Of a stretch of DNA of 64,000 nucleotides, positions 8,030 through 16,288 are shown in pieces (position 1 is the stretch's first letter; the number at the start of each line of letters is the position of its first letter). Source of the stretch: Frigoribacterium faeni (lineage in GTDB: Bacteria; Actinomycetota; Actinomycetes; Actinomycetales; Microbacteriaceae); contig NZ_BJUV01000011.1 in NCBI RefSeq assembly GCF_007988805.1, forward strand, positions 37,279 to 101,278, given 5' to 3'. Both the position numbers and the translations under genes were made by a program. Below the pieces are notes generated by a model. That model did no database searches and had not been told where the DNA came from. It saw only the letters and a list, made by a program, of their open reading frames with translations.

Positions 8030-9034
8030 TCAGGCGGGACGCTCGTCGGGCGAGACCGTCTTGGCCGGATCGGTCTCGGCGAGGTCGCCGAGGGCGTCGT
8101 CGATCGCCGTCATGACCTCGGCCGGCAGGCGGACGCCGGCGGCCTTGACGTTGTCGGCCACCTGCTCGGGACGCGAGGCGCCGATGATCGCCGACGAGAC
8201 GTTGTCGTTCTGCAGCACCCACGCGATGGCGAGCTGGGCCATCGAGAGGCCGAGATCGGCCGCGATCGGCTCGAGCTTCGCGACGCCGGTGAGCACCTCG
8301 TCGGTGAGGAAGCGCTTGATCGTGCTCGCGCCTCCCTTGTCGTCCGTGGCGCGGCTGCCCGCGGGCAGCTCGGCGCCGGGCTTGTACTTGCCCGTCAGCA
8401 CGCCCTGGGCGACCGGCGACCAGACGATCTGGCCGAGGCCGTGCTGCTTGCTGGTGGGGACGACCTCCTGCTCGATGACGCGCCAGAGCATGGAGTACTG
8501 GGGCTGGTTCGAGATCAGCTGGACGCCGTGCTTCACCGCGAGCTCGTGACCCGCGCGGATCTGATCGGCGTTCCACTCGCTGACGCCGATGTAGAGGGCC
8601 TTGCCCTGGCGGACGACGTCGGCGAAGGCCTGCATGGTCTCCTCCAGCGGCGTCTCGCTGTCGTAGCGGTGCGCCTGGTAGAGGTCGACGTAGTCGGTTC
8701 CGAGGCGCTGCAGCGACCCGTCGATCGACTCCAGGATGTGCTTGCGACTGAGCCCGACGTCGTTGTGGCCGCGGGGCCCGGTGGGCCAGTAGACCTTCGT
8801 GAAGATCTCGAGCGACTCGCGACGCTCACCCTTGAGCGCGTCGCCGAGCACCTGCTCCGCCGCCGTGTTGGCGTAGGCGTCGGCGGTGTCGAACGTCGAG
8901 ATGCCGGCGTCGAGGGCGGCGCGGACGCACTGCGTCGCGACGTCGTTCTCGACCTGGGAGGCGTGGGTCAACCAGTTGCCGTAGGTGATCTCGGAGATCT
9001 TGAGGCCGCTGTTGCCGAGGTATCTGAATTCCAT
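8030..9034 (-). CDS. Aldo/keto reductase (Kv-beta/YghZ-like)
   Basis: 334-residue NADPH-dependent TIM-barrel aldo/keto reductase. It has FDTADAY with the catalytic Asp/Tyr, the Lys in FTKVYWPTGP, and YVDLYQAHRYD with the active-site His. C-terminal cofactor-binding sequence IIGASRPEQVADN is present. ATG at 9034 starts the family-typical MEFRYLGNSGL. The longer open frame to 9148 has no family similarity, and TACCGT at 9041-9046 fits a -10 element 6 nt upstream, giving a leaderless mRNA. The physiological carbonyl substrate is unknown. It resembles the gene at 46139-47158 but is a different subgroup. Confidence 0.93.
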   Translation of the reverse strand: MEFRYLGNSGLKISEITYGNWLTHASQVENDVATQCVRAALDAGISTFDTADAYANTAAEQVLGDALKGERRESLEIFTKVYWPTGPRGHNDVGLSRKHILESIDGSLQRLGTDYVDLYQAHRYDSETPLEETMQAFADVVRQGKALYIGVSEWNADQIRAGHELAVKHGVQLISNQPQYSMLWRVIEQEVVPTSKQHGLGQIVWSPVAQGVLTGKYKPGAELPAGSRATDDKGGASTIKRFLTDEVLTGVAKLEPIAADLGLSMAQLAIAWVLQNDNVSSAIIGASRPEQVADNVKAAGVRLPAEVMTAIDDALGDLAETDPAKTVSPDERPA

Positions 9035-9207
9035 GTCGCCACGGTACGCGGTACGGCTTTCCGCCGTCTGTTCCGCCCGCGTCGCCGAGGTGAACGGATC
9101 CGGCCCCTGTTCGGGGGACGTTAACGGCAGATGACGGGAACCTGGCAATCGGAGAGAAACCGCGTACCCCGACCAAACCGCCCCCGCGTGTCCCCCGAAC
9201 CGGTGCC

Positions 9208-9720
9208 ATGCCCGACGTGAACACCCTCGAACGAGGGGTGGCCCCGACAGCCGTCCCCACCTCGACCCGACCCCGCCGTCCGACCCGATCCGTTCGGCTC
9301 GCCGCCCGCTTCCGCGAGCTCGCGACCTTCGGCATGGTCGGCGGCATCGCCTTCGTCGTCGACGTCGGCGTCTACAACCTGCTCCGTCTGACCCTGCTCG
9401 ACGACAAGCCCATCGGCGCGAAGGTCGTCTCGGTGATCATCGCCACCGCCGTGGCCTGGGTCGGCAACCGCTACCTCACCTTCCGTGAGGACCGCAGCGG
9501 CGCCGTCGTGAAGGAGGCCGTGACCTTCGGCCTCGTGAACGTCGGGGGCCTGGCCATCGCCTCGCTCTGCCTGTTCGTCTCGCACTACCTGCTGGGCTTC
9601 ACGACCCAGCTCGCCGACAACATCGCCGCGAACGTGGTGGGACTCGTGCTCGGCACGGCGTTCCGCTACGTCGCCTACCGCTGGTTCGTGTTCCGCCCCC
9701 AGGCCACGACGACCCCGTGA
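9208..9720 (+). CDS. GtrA family membrane protein
   Basis: 170-residue GtrA-like protein with a soluble, Pro/Arg-rich N-terminus of about 35 residues and four membrane helices. GtrA proteins are thought to move polyprenyl-phosphate-linked sugars across the membrane. FGMVGGIAFVVDVGVYNLL and WVGNRYLTFRE are typical, as is the closing FRYVAYRWFVF. It is the first gene of the envelope-polysaccharide cluster and is followed by a processive GT2 71 bp later. ATG at 9208 is chosen because it leaves the usual short cytoplasmic arm; no strong ribosome site was seen. Confidence 0.9.
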   Translation: MPDVNTLERGVAPTAVPTSTRPRRPTRSVRLAARFRELATFGMVGGIAFVVDVGVYNLLRLTLLDDKPIGAKVVSVIIATAVAWVGNRYLTFREDRSGAVVKEAVTFGLVNVGGLAIASLCLFVSHYLLGFTTQLADNIAANVVGLVLGTAFRYVAYRWFVFRPQATTTP

Positions 9721-9791
9721 CGCGGGCCACGGCCCGCACCCGTACGACGACCCGAACGATCAACCCGACCCTCCTGATAGGAGAGTGACCC

Positions 9792-11324
9792 GTGTCGACT
9801 GACCCGACGCCCATCACCCCGCACCTCTTCGCAGCCGGCGAACCCGCGCCACTGCTCACGCCCGAGGCCCCCGCCTCTCCCGAGACGTTCGTCCCCAACC
9901 GAGGAGGCGCGTCGACAGCCGGCGACGCCCTGTCCGGCTTCCAGCTCCCGGACTGGACTCCTCTGGAATGGATCGGCTACTCGTCGCTGATCGTCGTCTC
10001 GCTGCTGCTGACCGGCGTCGCGGTGTCCACCCTCTGGTGGATGCTGCACGCCTGGCGCTCGAAGGACAACCTCGAGGGCAGCCAGTTCAGCGAGAACCCG
10101 CTCGACGCCGCCCACTCCTTCACCCTCCTCGTCCCCGGCCGACACGAGGAGGAGGTGATGGGCCAGACCCTCGACCGTCTCGCCCTGCAGGACCACCCGG
10201 ACTTCGAGATCATCGCCATCGTCGGCCACGACGACCCGGGCACCGAGCGCGTCGCCCGGGAGGCGGCGGCCCGTCACCCCGAGCTGATCCGCGTGATCGT
10301 CGACTCGAGCGTGCCGAAGAACAAGCCCAAGGCGCTGAACCTGGCGCTGCAGACGTCGAGGGGCGAGATCGTCGGCGTCTTCGACGCGGAGGACGAGGTC
10401 CACCCGCGCCTCCTGACGCTCGTCGACTCGCGCTTCAGCGAGACCGACGCCGACGTCGTGCAGGGCGGCGTCCAGCTGATGAACTTCCAGAGCAGCTGGT
10501 GGAGCCTGCGCAACGTGCTCGAGTACTACTTCTGGTTCCGCTCGCGTCTGCACTTCCACGCCAAGGAGAAGTTCATCCCGCTCGGCGGCAACACCGTCTT
10601 CGTGCGCAAGGAGTGGCTGGACTGGTCCGAGGGCTGGGACGCCGAGTGCCTCGCCGAGGACTGCGAGCTCGGGGTCCGCCTCTCGAGCGCCGGAGCCAAG
10701 GTCGTCGTCGCCTACAGCCCCGAGGTGGTCACCCGCGAGGAGACCCCGGGCACCTTCGTCTCGCTGCTGAAGCAGCGCACCCGCTGGAACCAGGGCTTCA
10801 TGCAGGTCTACGGCAAGGGCGAGTGGAAGAAGCTGCCCCGGCTGCGTCAGCGCCTGATGGCGCGCTACCTGTTGACGATGCCGTTCATCCAGGCCGCGAC
10901 GGGTCTGATGATCCCCATCTCGATCCTGCTGATCCTCACGGTCAAGGTGCCCACAGCGATCGCGCTCGTGTCATTCATCCCGCTGGCGCCGACCCTGGTT
11001 CTGCTGGCCGTCGAGTTCACGGGTCTGCGCGAGTTCGGCCGCACCTACGGGCAGAAGGTCCGCGCCCGCGACTACTTCCGTCTCGTCTGGGGCCTCCTGC
11101 CGTACCAGATCTTCCTCGCGCTGGCCGCCGTCCGCTCCGTCTGGCGTCAGCTCCGCAAGATGAACGCCTGGGAGAAGACCGAGCACACGGGCGCCCACCG
11201 CCCGGCCGAGGCCTCGCCCGTCGGAGCCTCTCAGCCCGCCCCGACGTCACCGCCCCTCGGTGCCGTCGCCCCCGCCGCCCGTTCCACCGACGACTACGCC
11301 CTGACGGGAGGTGGAGATCGATGA
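9792..11324 (+). CDS. Processive family 2 glycosyltransferase (BcsA/hyaluronan-synthase-like)
   Basis: 510-residue membrane GT2. One N-terminal membrane helix (about residues 60-85) precedes the catalytic domain, and three or more helices follow near residues 360-450. The processive D,D,D,QxxRW signature is visible: GHDDP, FDAEDEVHP (substrate DxD region), LAEDCELG (catalytic base) and KQRTRWNQG. It therefore probably polymerises a beta-linked sugar from a nucleotide sugar and extrudes it. The linkage and sugar cannot be read, and no PilZ domain is seen. GTG at 9792 follows AGGAGAG. Its stop overlaps the next gene's ATG. A later GH8 enzyme supports a cellulose-like or related beta-glucan product. 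Confidence 0.9.
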   Translation: MSTDPTPITPHLFAAGEPAPLLTPEAPASPETFVPNRGGASTAGDALSGFQLPDWTPLEWIGYSSLIVVSLLLTGVAVSTLWWMLHAWRSKDNLEGSQFSENPLDAAHSFTLLVPGRHEEEVMGQTLDRLALQDHPDFEIIAIVGHDDPGTERVAREAAARHPELIRVIVDSSVPKNKPKALNLALQTSRGEIVGVFDAEDEVHPRLLTLVDSRFSETDADVVQGGVQLMNFQSSWWSLRNVLEYYFWFRSRLHFHAKEKFIPLGGNTVFVRKEWLDWSEGWDAECLAEDCELGVRLSSAGAKVVVAYSPEVVTREETPGTFVSLLKQRTRWNQGFMQVYGKGEWKKLPRLRQRLMARYLLTMPFIQAATGLMIPISILLILTVKVPTAIALVSFIPLAPTLVLLAVEFTGLREFGRTYGQKVRARDYFRLVWGLLPYQIFLALAAVRSVWRQLRKMNAWEKTEHTGAHRPAEASPVGASQPAPTSPPLGAVAPAARSTDDYALTGGGDR

Positions 11325-13318
11325 CCAGCACGCTGAACCGACCGCGCGTGACGGACGCCGTCGCCCCCGACGCCCCCGTCCGCACCCCGCGGCAGGACCC
11401 GCCACGCGTCGCCCGCGCCTCCTGGCTGCGCCGTCACGGCGCGTCGCTCGCCTGGCTGCTGCCCGTGCTCGCCGTCGCCGCCGTGGTGCAGAGCCTCAAC
11501 ATGGCCGGCTCGCCGCAGCGGATCGACGACGAGGGGACCTACGTCGCCCAGGCCTGGGCCGTCCAGAACCTCGGCGAGCTCGCCCACTACACCTACTGGT
11601 ACGACCACCCACCCGTGGGCTGGCTGCAGATCTCGGCGTACACGGCCCTGACCGGAGCCTTCTCGCGTTACTCGATCGCCGTCCTGGCCGGCCGTGAGGC
11701 CATGGTGTTCTTCACCGTCGTCGCCGTCGCCCTGCTCTGGATGCTGGCTCGCAAGGTCGGTCTCGGTCGCGTCGCCGCCTCGGCTGCCGCCCTGGTCTTC
11801 GCCGTCTCGCCGCTGGCGGTGCAGTTCCACCGCACCGTCTACCTCGACAACGTCGCGACCCCGTGGCTCCTCGCCGCGTTCCTCTTCGCCCTGAGCCGGC
11901 GCCACCAGCTGGCCGGCTACGCCGCGGCGTCCGCGTCGTTCGGCATCGCCGTGCTCTCGAAGGAGACGTACCTGCTGGCTCTGCCGTTCCTCGCCTGGAC
12001 GATGTTCCGCGGGGCCGACAAGTCGACCCGTCGGTACACCCTGTCGATCGCCGCCAGCCTGCTCGTGCTCATCGGGCTCTCGTACGTGGCGCTCGCCGCG
12101 GTCAAGGGCGAGCTGCTGCCGGGCGCCGGCCGGGTGAGCCTGCTGGAGGGCATCACGTTCCAGCTCGGCACACGTGAGTCGAGCGGCTCGGTCTTCGACA
12201 CGGGGAGCCTCTTCTTCGCGACGGTGTCGCAGTGGTGGCAGCTCGACCAGGTGCTCATCGTGCTCGGCGCCGCCGCCTCCGTCGTGGGGCTGTTCCTCAA
12301 GCGCGTGCGTCCGATCGCGGCGATGATGGTCTTCCTGATCGCCTTCATGTTCCGTCCCGGCGGCTACCTGCCGGTGCCCTACGTGATCATGCTGCTGCCG
12401 TTCGCCGCCCTGCTGGTGGCCGCGGTGTCCGAGTCCGCGGTGACGACCTGGCGGGCCCGGCACGCGTCCCGCGGCACCACCGCCGTGCGTCGCACCGGCT
12501 CGGTCGCCTGGATCGCCGTCTCGGTCGCCGCCGTGATCGCGATCGTGCCCCTCTGGAGCACGCAGCTGCGCGGGTTCTTCCTCTCCGACCTCGACGCCCC
12601 GATGCGCGACGCCCAGGGCTGGATCTCGGACAACGTGCCGAAGGACAGTCGACTGCTGGTCGACGACGCGATGTGGGTCGACCTGGTCGACGACGGGTTC
12701 GCCCGCGACAACGTCATCTGGTTCTACAAGCTCGACACCGACGGCGCCGTCCAGGCCCAGTCGCCCAACGGCTGGCGCGACAGCGACTTCATCGTCACGA
12801 CCGAGTCGGTGCGCACCTCGGGAGGCAGCTCGGCGGGAATCCAGTCGGCGCTCGACAACTCGTCGGTCGTCGCGTCGTTCGGCACCGGCGACCAGACGGT
12901 CGACATCCGACGGATCGACTCCGACGGCGCCGCCCAGGCCGCGACCGACGCGGACACGGCGGCAGCGGCCCGATCGCAGGTCGGCGCCGAGCTCGCGCAG
13001 AACCCGTCGCTGCAGGTCTCCGGCGTGTTCCGCCAGGCCCTCGAGGACGGCCGGATCGACCCGCGGGCCGTGATCGTGCTCGGCCAGCTCGCCTCGACCG
13101 GTGCCGTCACCGTCGCCGACCCGCAGGCTCTGCCCGGCGAGTCCGAGGGCCTGTTCCGCCAGCTGGTCGTGACCCCCGCCGACGGTCAGACCGTCGACGG
13201 GCTCGCGGCCTGGATCGAGGGCCTCGGGGCCACGTACGCCCCCGAGAGCGTCACCCCCGTGGACGACGGTCTGCTCGTCACCTTCTCCGCCCTGCCGCCC
13301 GACGGCATCCTCGGCTGA
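11321..13318 (+). CDS. Family 39-type (GT-C) glycosyltransferase
   Basis: 665-residue polytopic GT-C enzyme of the PMT/ArnT kind, which uses polyprenyl-phosphate-sugar donors on the outer membrane face. IDDEGTYVAQAW near residue 68 carries the conserved acidic catalytic motif of the first external loop. About ten hydrophobic helices follow, then an external C-terminal domain from about residue 430 (ISDNVPKDSRLLVDD). ATG overlaps the previous stop (ATGA), so translation is coupled to the processive GT2. The donor could be made by the polyprenol-phosphate-mannose synthase at 16289, which would make this a mannosyltransferase; that is inference from context only. Confidence 0.88.
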   Translation: MTSTLNRPRVTDAVAPDAPVRTPRQDPPRVARASWLRRHGASLAWLLPVLAVAAVVQSLNMAGSPQRIDDEGTYVAQAWAVQNLGELAHYTYWYDHPPVGWLQISAYTALTGAFSRYSIAVLAGREAMVFFTVVAVALLWMLARKVGLGRVAASAAALVFAVSPLAVQFHRTVYLDNVATPWLLAAFLFALSRRHQLAGYAAASASFGIAVLSKETYLLALPFLAWTMFRGADKSTRRYTLSIAASLLVLIGLSYVALAAVKGELLPGAGRVSLLEGITFQLGTRESSGSVFDTGSLFFATVSQWWQLDQVLIVLGAAASVVGLFLKRVRPIAAMMVFLIAFMFRPGGYLPVPYVIMLLPFAALLVAAVSESAVTTWRARHASRGTTAVRRTGSVAWIAVSVAAVIAIVPLWSTQLRGFFLSDLDAPMRDAQGWISDNVPKDSRLLVDDAMWVDLVDDGFARDNVIWFYKLDTDGAVQAQSPNGWRDSDFIVTTESVRTSGGSSAGIQSALDNSSVVASFGTGDQTVDIRRIDSDGAAQAATDADTAAAARSQVGAELAQNPSLQVSGVFRQALEDGRIDPRAVIVLGQLASTGAVTVADPQALPGESEGLFRQLVVTPADGQTVDGLAAWIEGLGATYAPESVTPVDDGLLVTFSALPPDGILG

Positions 13319-13325
13319 TCGCCAC

Positions 13326-13356
13326 GGCGGTGCGCGCCCACCCGACGCGCACCGCC
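13326..13356 (+). terminator. Hairpin after the GT39 gene
   Basis: Perfect 11-bp stem (13326-13336 with 13346-13356) and a 9-nt loop, starting 8 nt after the stop and 56 nt before the DUF4397 gene. It may attenuate rather than fully end transcription, since the following genes appear functionally linked. Confidence 0.65.
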
Positions 13357-13411
13357 CCTCCTCCCCGCCGGCTCCCCACGAGCCGGATCCCGACCGGAAA
13401 GGAACCACCCC

Positions 13412-14278
13412 ATGGCACCCGCCATCAGCACCACCCGCACCACCGCCCTCGGACGTCGCCGACTGACCACCGTGCTCGCGCTCGGCCTCGCCACGGCGGC
13501 CGCCGTCGCCGCGGCCGTCGTCGGAGCCTCGCCCGCCCAGGCCGCCGACGGCGACGGCTGGGTCCGGGTCGGACACCTGTCGCCCGACACGAAGTCGGTC
13601 GACGTGACCCTGACCTCGCTCAAGGGCGGCCAGGTCGTCATGGATCTCGACGACGTCACCTACGGCCAGGTCAGCCCCTACGAGGCCCTGCCCGCCGGCA
13701 CCTACGTCGTGTCGATGACCGCCGCCGACGCCCCCGCGGCCGACGCCGAGCCCGTGATCAGCACCAACGTCACGGTCGAGAGCGGTCAGCCGATCACGGC
13801 CGTCGCCTACGGACCGAGCGACGACCTCGAGACCCAGGTCTTCACGGACGACCTGACGGCGCCCGAGGCCGGCCAGGCCAAGCTCCGTCTCGTGCAGGCC
13901 GCGAACGTCACCGACACGGTCGACGTCTCCACCAGCACCGGCACGACCATCGCGGAGAACGCCGCCTTCGGCAGCGCCAGCGGCTACGCGAGCGTCGCCG
14001 CCGGACCCTGGGAGCTCGACCTCGCCGGCGACGGCGTCGACGGCACCGCGGAGGTCGACCTCGCCGCGGGCAGCGTCAACACGCTGTTCGTGCTCGACAA
14101 CTCGTCGGGCGGCCTCACGGTCGTCCCCGTCGTGGACAGCGCCGCCACGGCCGAGACGCCGACCGGCGGCGTGCAGACGGGCGGCGGATACCTCGCCGGA
14201 CGCGACGCCGACGCGGCCCCGGCCGACCGGGAGGGCGGCTTCTGGGCCGGCCTGCTCGGCTTCCTCGGGATCTCCTGA
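13412..14278 (+). CDS. Secreted DUF4397 domain protein
   Basis: 288-residue exported protein. A long signal peptide (Arg-rich n-region, hydrophobic core about 20-38, cleavage predicted after AQA, residue 44) precedes two DUF4397 beta-sandwich repeats beginning WVRVGHLSPDT and KLRLVQAAN. DUF4397 proteins are cell-surface proteins of unknown role that often occur with class F sortases in actinobacteria, as here two genes downstream. The C-terminus ends in a short hydrophobic stretch (FWAGLLGFLGIS) without a visible LPxTG motif or basic tail, so sortase anchoring is not evident. ATG follows GGAAAGGA. Hairpins lie on both sides, so it may be expressed at a different level from its neighbours. Confidence 0.88.
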   Translation: MAPAISTTRTTALGRRRLTTVLALGLATAAAVAAAVVGASPAQAADGDGWVRVGHLSPDTKSVDVTLTSLKGGQVVMDLDDVTYGQVSPYEALPAGTYVVSMTAADAPAADAEPVISTNVTVESGQPITAVAYGPSDDLETQVFTDDLTAPEAGQAKLRLVQAANVTDTVDVSTSTGTTIAENAAFGSASGYASVAAGPWELDLAGDGVDGTAEVDLAAGSVNTLFVLDNSSGGLTVVPVVDSAATAETPTGGVQTGGGYLAGRDADAAPADREGGFWAGLLGFLGIS

Positions 14279-14303
14279 CCCCGAGGCTCGAGAGTCCACC
14301 AGT

Positions 14304-14346
14304 CGAGGAGGCGCGGGTCGCCACCTGCGCGCACCGCGCCTCCTCG
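14304..14346 (+). terminator. Terminator hairpin made of an inverted pair of the recurring word
   Basis: Perfect 13-bp stem (14304-14316 with 14334-14346) whose two arms are the inverted copies CGAGGAGGCGCG and CGCGCCTCCTCG, 25 nt after the DUF4397 stop. The loop is 17 nt. Confidence 0.8.
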
Positions 14347-14378
14347 GCACCGGCACCACCCCACAGCAAGGGAACGAC

Positions 14379-15548
14379 ATGACGAAGAAGACGACACTGC
14401 TGCTCGCAGCGGTGGTCGTGGTGGCCGTGGCCGTCACGGCCGGCATCGCCTCCCTCGTGGTCGGCCCGTTCGGCGGCACGTCGGACGAGGCGGACGGGCG
14501 GACGGGCGCGACGAGCGACCCCGGCATCACCCCCGCACCGGCGTCCGAGCGGACGCCCGACCAGATCGGCCAGGCGTTCCTCGACGACTGGGTCGACTCC
14601 GACGGCCGGGTCGTGCGACGCGACCAGGGCGACGACACCGTCAGCGAGGGCCAGGCCTACGGGCTGCTCGTCGCGGTCGGCGTCGGCGACGAGGACGCGT
14701 TCGACACCATCTGGGGCTGGACCACCGACAATCTGGTGCGCGAGGACGGCCTCCTCGCCTGGCAGTGGGCCGACGGCGCCGTGGTCGACGACGGACCCGC
14801 CAGCGACGCCGACGTGGACGCCGCCCGCGCCCTCGTGCTCGCGGGCGACGCCTTCGACCGACCCGATCTCACCGCCGCGGGCGTCGAGCTCGGCGACGTC
14901 GTTCTCGACGCGATGACGGCCTCGACCGACGTCGGACGCATCCTGCTTCCGGGCCTCTGGGCCCAGGGCGACGCCCCGTGGTCGTACAACCCCTCCTACG
15001 CCTCGCCCGCGACGTTCCAGGAGCTCGGCGACGCCAGCGGCGACCCCCGCTGGGACGAGCTCGTCATCGGATCGCGCGCGGTCACCGCGAGCATCCTCGA
15101 CCAGACCGCCCTGCCGAGCAACTGGGCGCAGGTCGCGGCCGACGGCACGGTCGTCCCGCTGCCGAGCGCCGACGGCTCGAGCGGCACCGTCGAGTACAGC
15201 TACGACGCCGCCCGCCTCCCGCTGCGCTACGCCGAGTCGTGCGATCCCGCCGACGTCGAGCTCGCCGCCCGCATGGCCCCCGTGCTGCAGCGCTACGACG
15301 ACCTGCCCATGCAGCTCGACCTCGGCGGGCAGTCCACCGGCGCCGATCAGAGCCCCCTGGCGTACGCCGCGCGTGCCGCGGCCGAGGCGGCGGCCGGCGA
15401 CGCGCAGTCGGCGAGCGACGACCTCCGTCGAGCCGACGAGCTCTCCGTCTCGACACCGACCTACTACGGCACGGCCTGGGCGGCGCTCGCCGCCCTGCAG
15501 CTCGACGGATCGTCGATCGGCCCGTGCTCGCCCCTGGAGGCGAACTGA
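14379..15548 (+). CDS. Glycoside hydrolase family 8 enzyme, membrane-anchored
   Basis: 389-residue GH8-type (alpha/alpha)6-barrel endo-glucanase or related enzyme, with one N-terminal membrane helix (about residues 7-27) and no lipobox. The catalytic acid is probably Glu90 in VSEGQAYGLL, and DGPASDADVDAARAL supplies the family's second acidic region (Asp143/Asp145). APWSYNPSYASPATF is also typical of GH8. GH8 enzymes such as BcsZ accompany cellulose synthases, so this one probably trims the polymer made by the processive GT2 at 9792. ATG follows AAGGGA. The spacing to the sortase gene is 1 bp, so the two are co-translated. Confidence 0.88.
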   Translation: MTKKTTLLLAAVVVVAVAVTAGIASLVVGPFGGTSDEADGRTGATSDPGITPAPASERTPDQIGQAFLDDWVDSDGRVVRRDQGDDTVSEGQAYGLLVAVGVGDEDAFDTIWGWTTDNLVREDGLLAWQWADGAVVDDGPASDADVDAARALVLAGDAFDRPDLTAAGVELGDVVLDAMTASTDVGRILLPGLWAQGDAPWSYNPSYASPATFQELGDASGDPRWDELVIGSRAVTASILDQTALPSNWAQVAADGTVVPLPSADGSSGTVEYSYDAARLPLRYAESCDPADVELAARMAPVLQRYDDLPMQLDLGGQSTGADQSPLAYAARAAAEAAAGDAQSASDDLRRADELSVSTPTYYGTAWAALAALQLDGSSIGPCSPLEAN

Positions 15549-15549
15549 C

Positions 15550-16227
15550 ATGCCCCTCTCGACCTGGATCCGGACGCACAGCAAGGCCGCTCTGGCCGTG
15601 GGCGCCCTCGTCGCGGTCGCCGTCGGCGGCGTGACGGTGGCCGCGGTCGCCGCACGACCCGACGACGCGGCGTCGCGAGCGTCGTCGAGCGCAGCCACGA
15701 AGGCGCCGGTCGCGTCGTCCCCGTCCGTCTCGACCGAGGGGTTCCAGGACCCGGCTGCGCAGTCGTACACCGCGCCTCCTGCCGGATCCGTGCCCGTCCG
15801 GGTCGAGATCCCCTCGATCGGCGTCGACTCCGGCCTCGAGGACCTCGGGCTCGGGGTCGCCGGCGAGCTCGACGCCCCGGTCGAGTGGATGTCGGCCGGC
15901 TGGTACGAGGACGGCGTGGTGCCCGGAGGCGTCGGCCCCGCGATCATCGCCGGTCACGTCGACTCGTCGACGGGACCCGCCGTGTTCGTCGACCTGCCGA
16001 GGCTGACCACCGGCGACGAGGTGACGGTCACCCTCTCGACGGGAGACGTGCACACCTTCCGGGTCACCGGCAGCGAGACCGCGCCCAAGGCGAACTTCCC
16101 GACCTCCGACGTCTACGGCAGCACGCCGACGCCGTCGCTGCGGCTCATCACCTGCGACGGGCGCTTCGACTCGTCGACGGGCCACTACGAGGACAACCTG
16201 ATCGTCTTCGCCGACCTCGTGTCGTGA
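15550..16227 (+). CDS. Class F sortase
   Basis: 225-residue sortase with an N-terminal membrane helix (about residues 13-35), a Ser/Ala/Pro linker and a sortase beta-barrel. Catalytic residues are His136 in IIAGHVDS, Cys202 in LITCDG and Arg205 just after it; the compact CDGRF arrangement is typical of actinobacterial class F. Sortases join proteins bearing a sorting signal to the cell wall. No gene in this window shows an obvious LPxTG-type C-terminus, so its substrate is either elsewhere or non-canonical. The start codon lies 1 bp after the GH8 stop. Confidence 0.92.
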   Translation: MPLSTWIRTHSKAALAVGALVAVAVGGVTVAAVAARPDDAASRASSSAATKAPVASSPSVSTEGFQDPAAQSYTAPPAGSVPVRVEIPSIGVDSGLEDLGLGVAGELDAPVEWMSAGWYEDGVVPGGVGPAIIAGHVDSSTGPAVFVDLPRLTTGDEVTVTLSTGDVHTFRVTGSETAPKANFPTSDVYGSTPTPSLRLITCDGRFDSSTGHYEDNLIVFADLVS

Positions 16228-16288
16228 CGCCCGGCCGCGCCCGGCCCCACCAGAAGAACCCGACTGCCGCCCGGGAAAGGACAGCACC

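Noticed and set aside
11294..14638. 1114-residue open frame on the minus strand
   Set aside because: It is the antisense shadow of the GT39, DUF4397 and GH8 genes, with Arg/Gly/Asp-rich low-complexity translation and no family motif. Similar shadows at 19143-21758, 21284-23845 (apart from its last 78 bases), 31104-33485 and 54392-57433 were dropped for the same reason.
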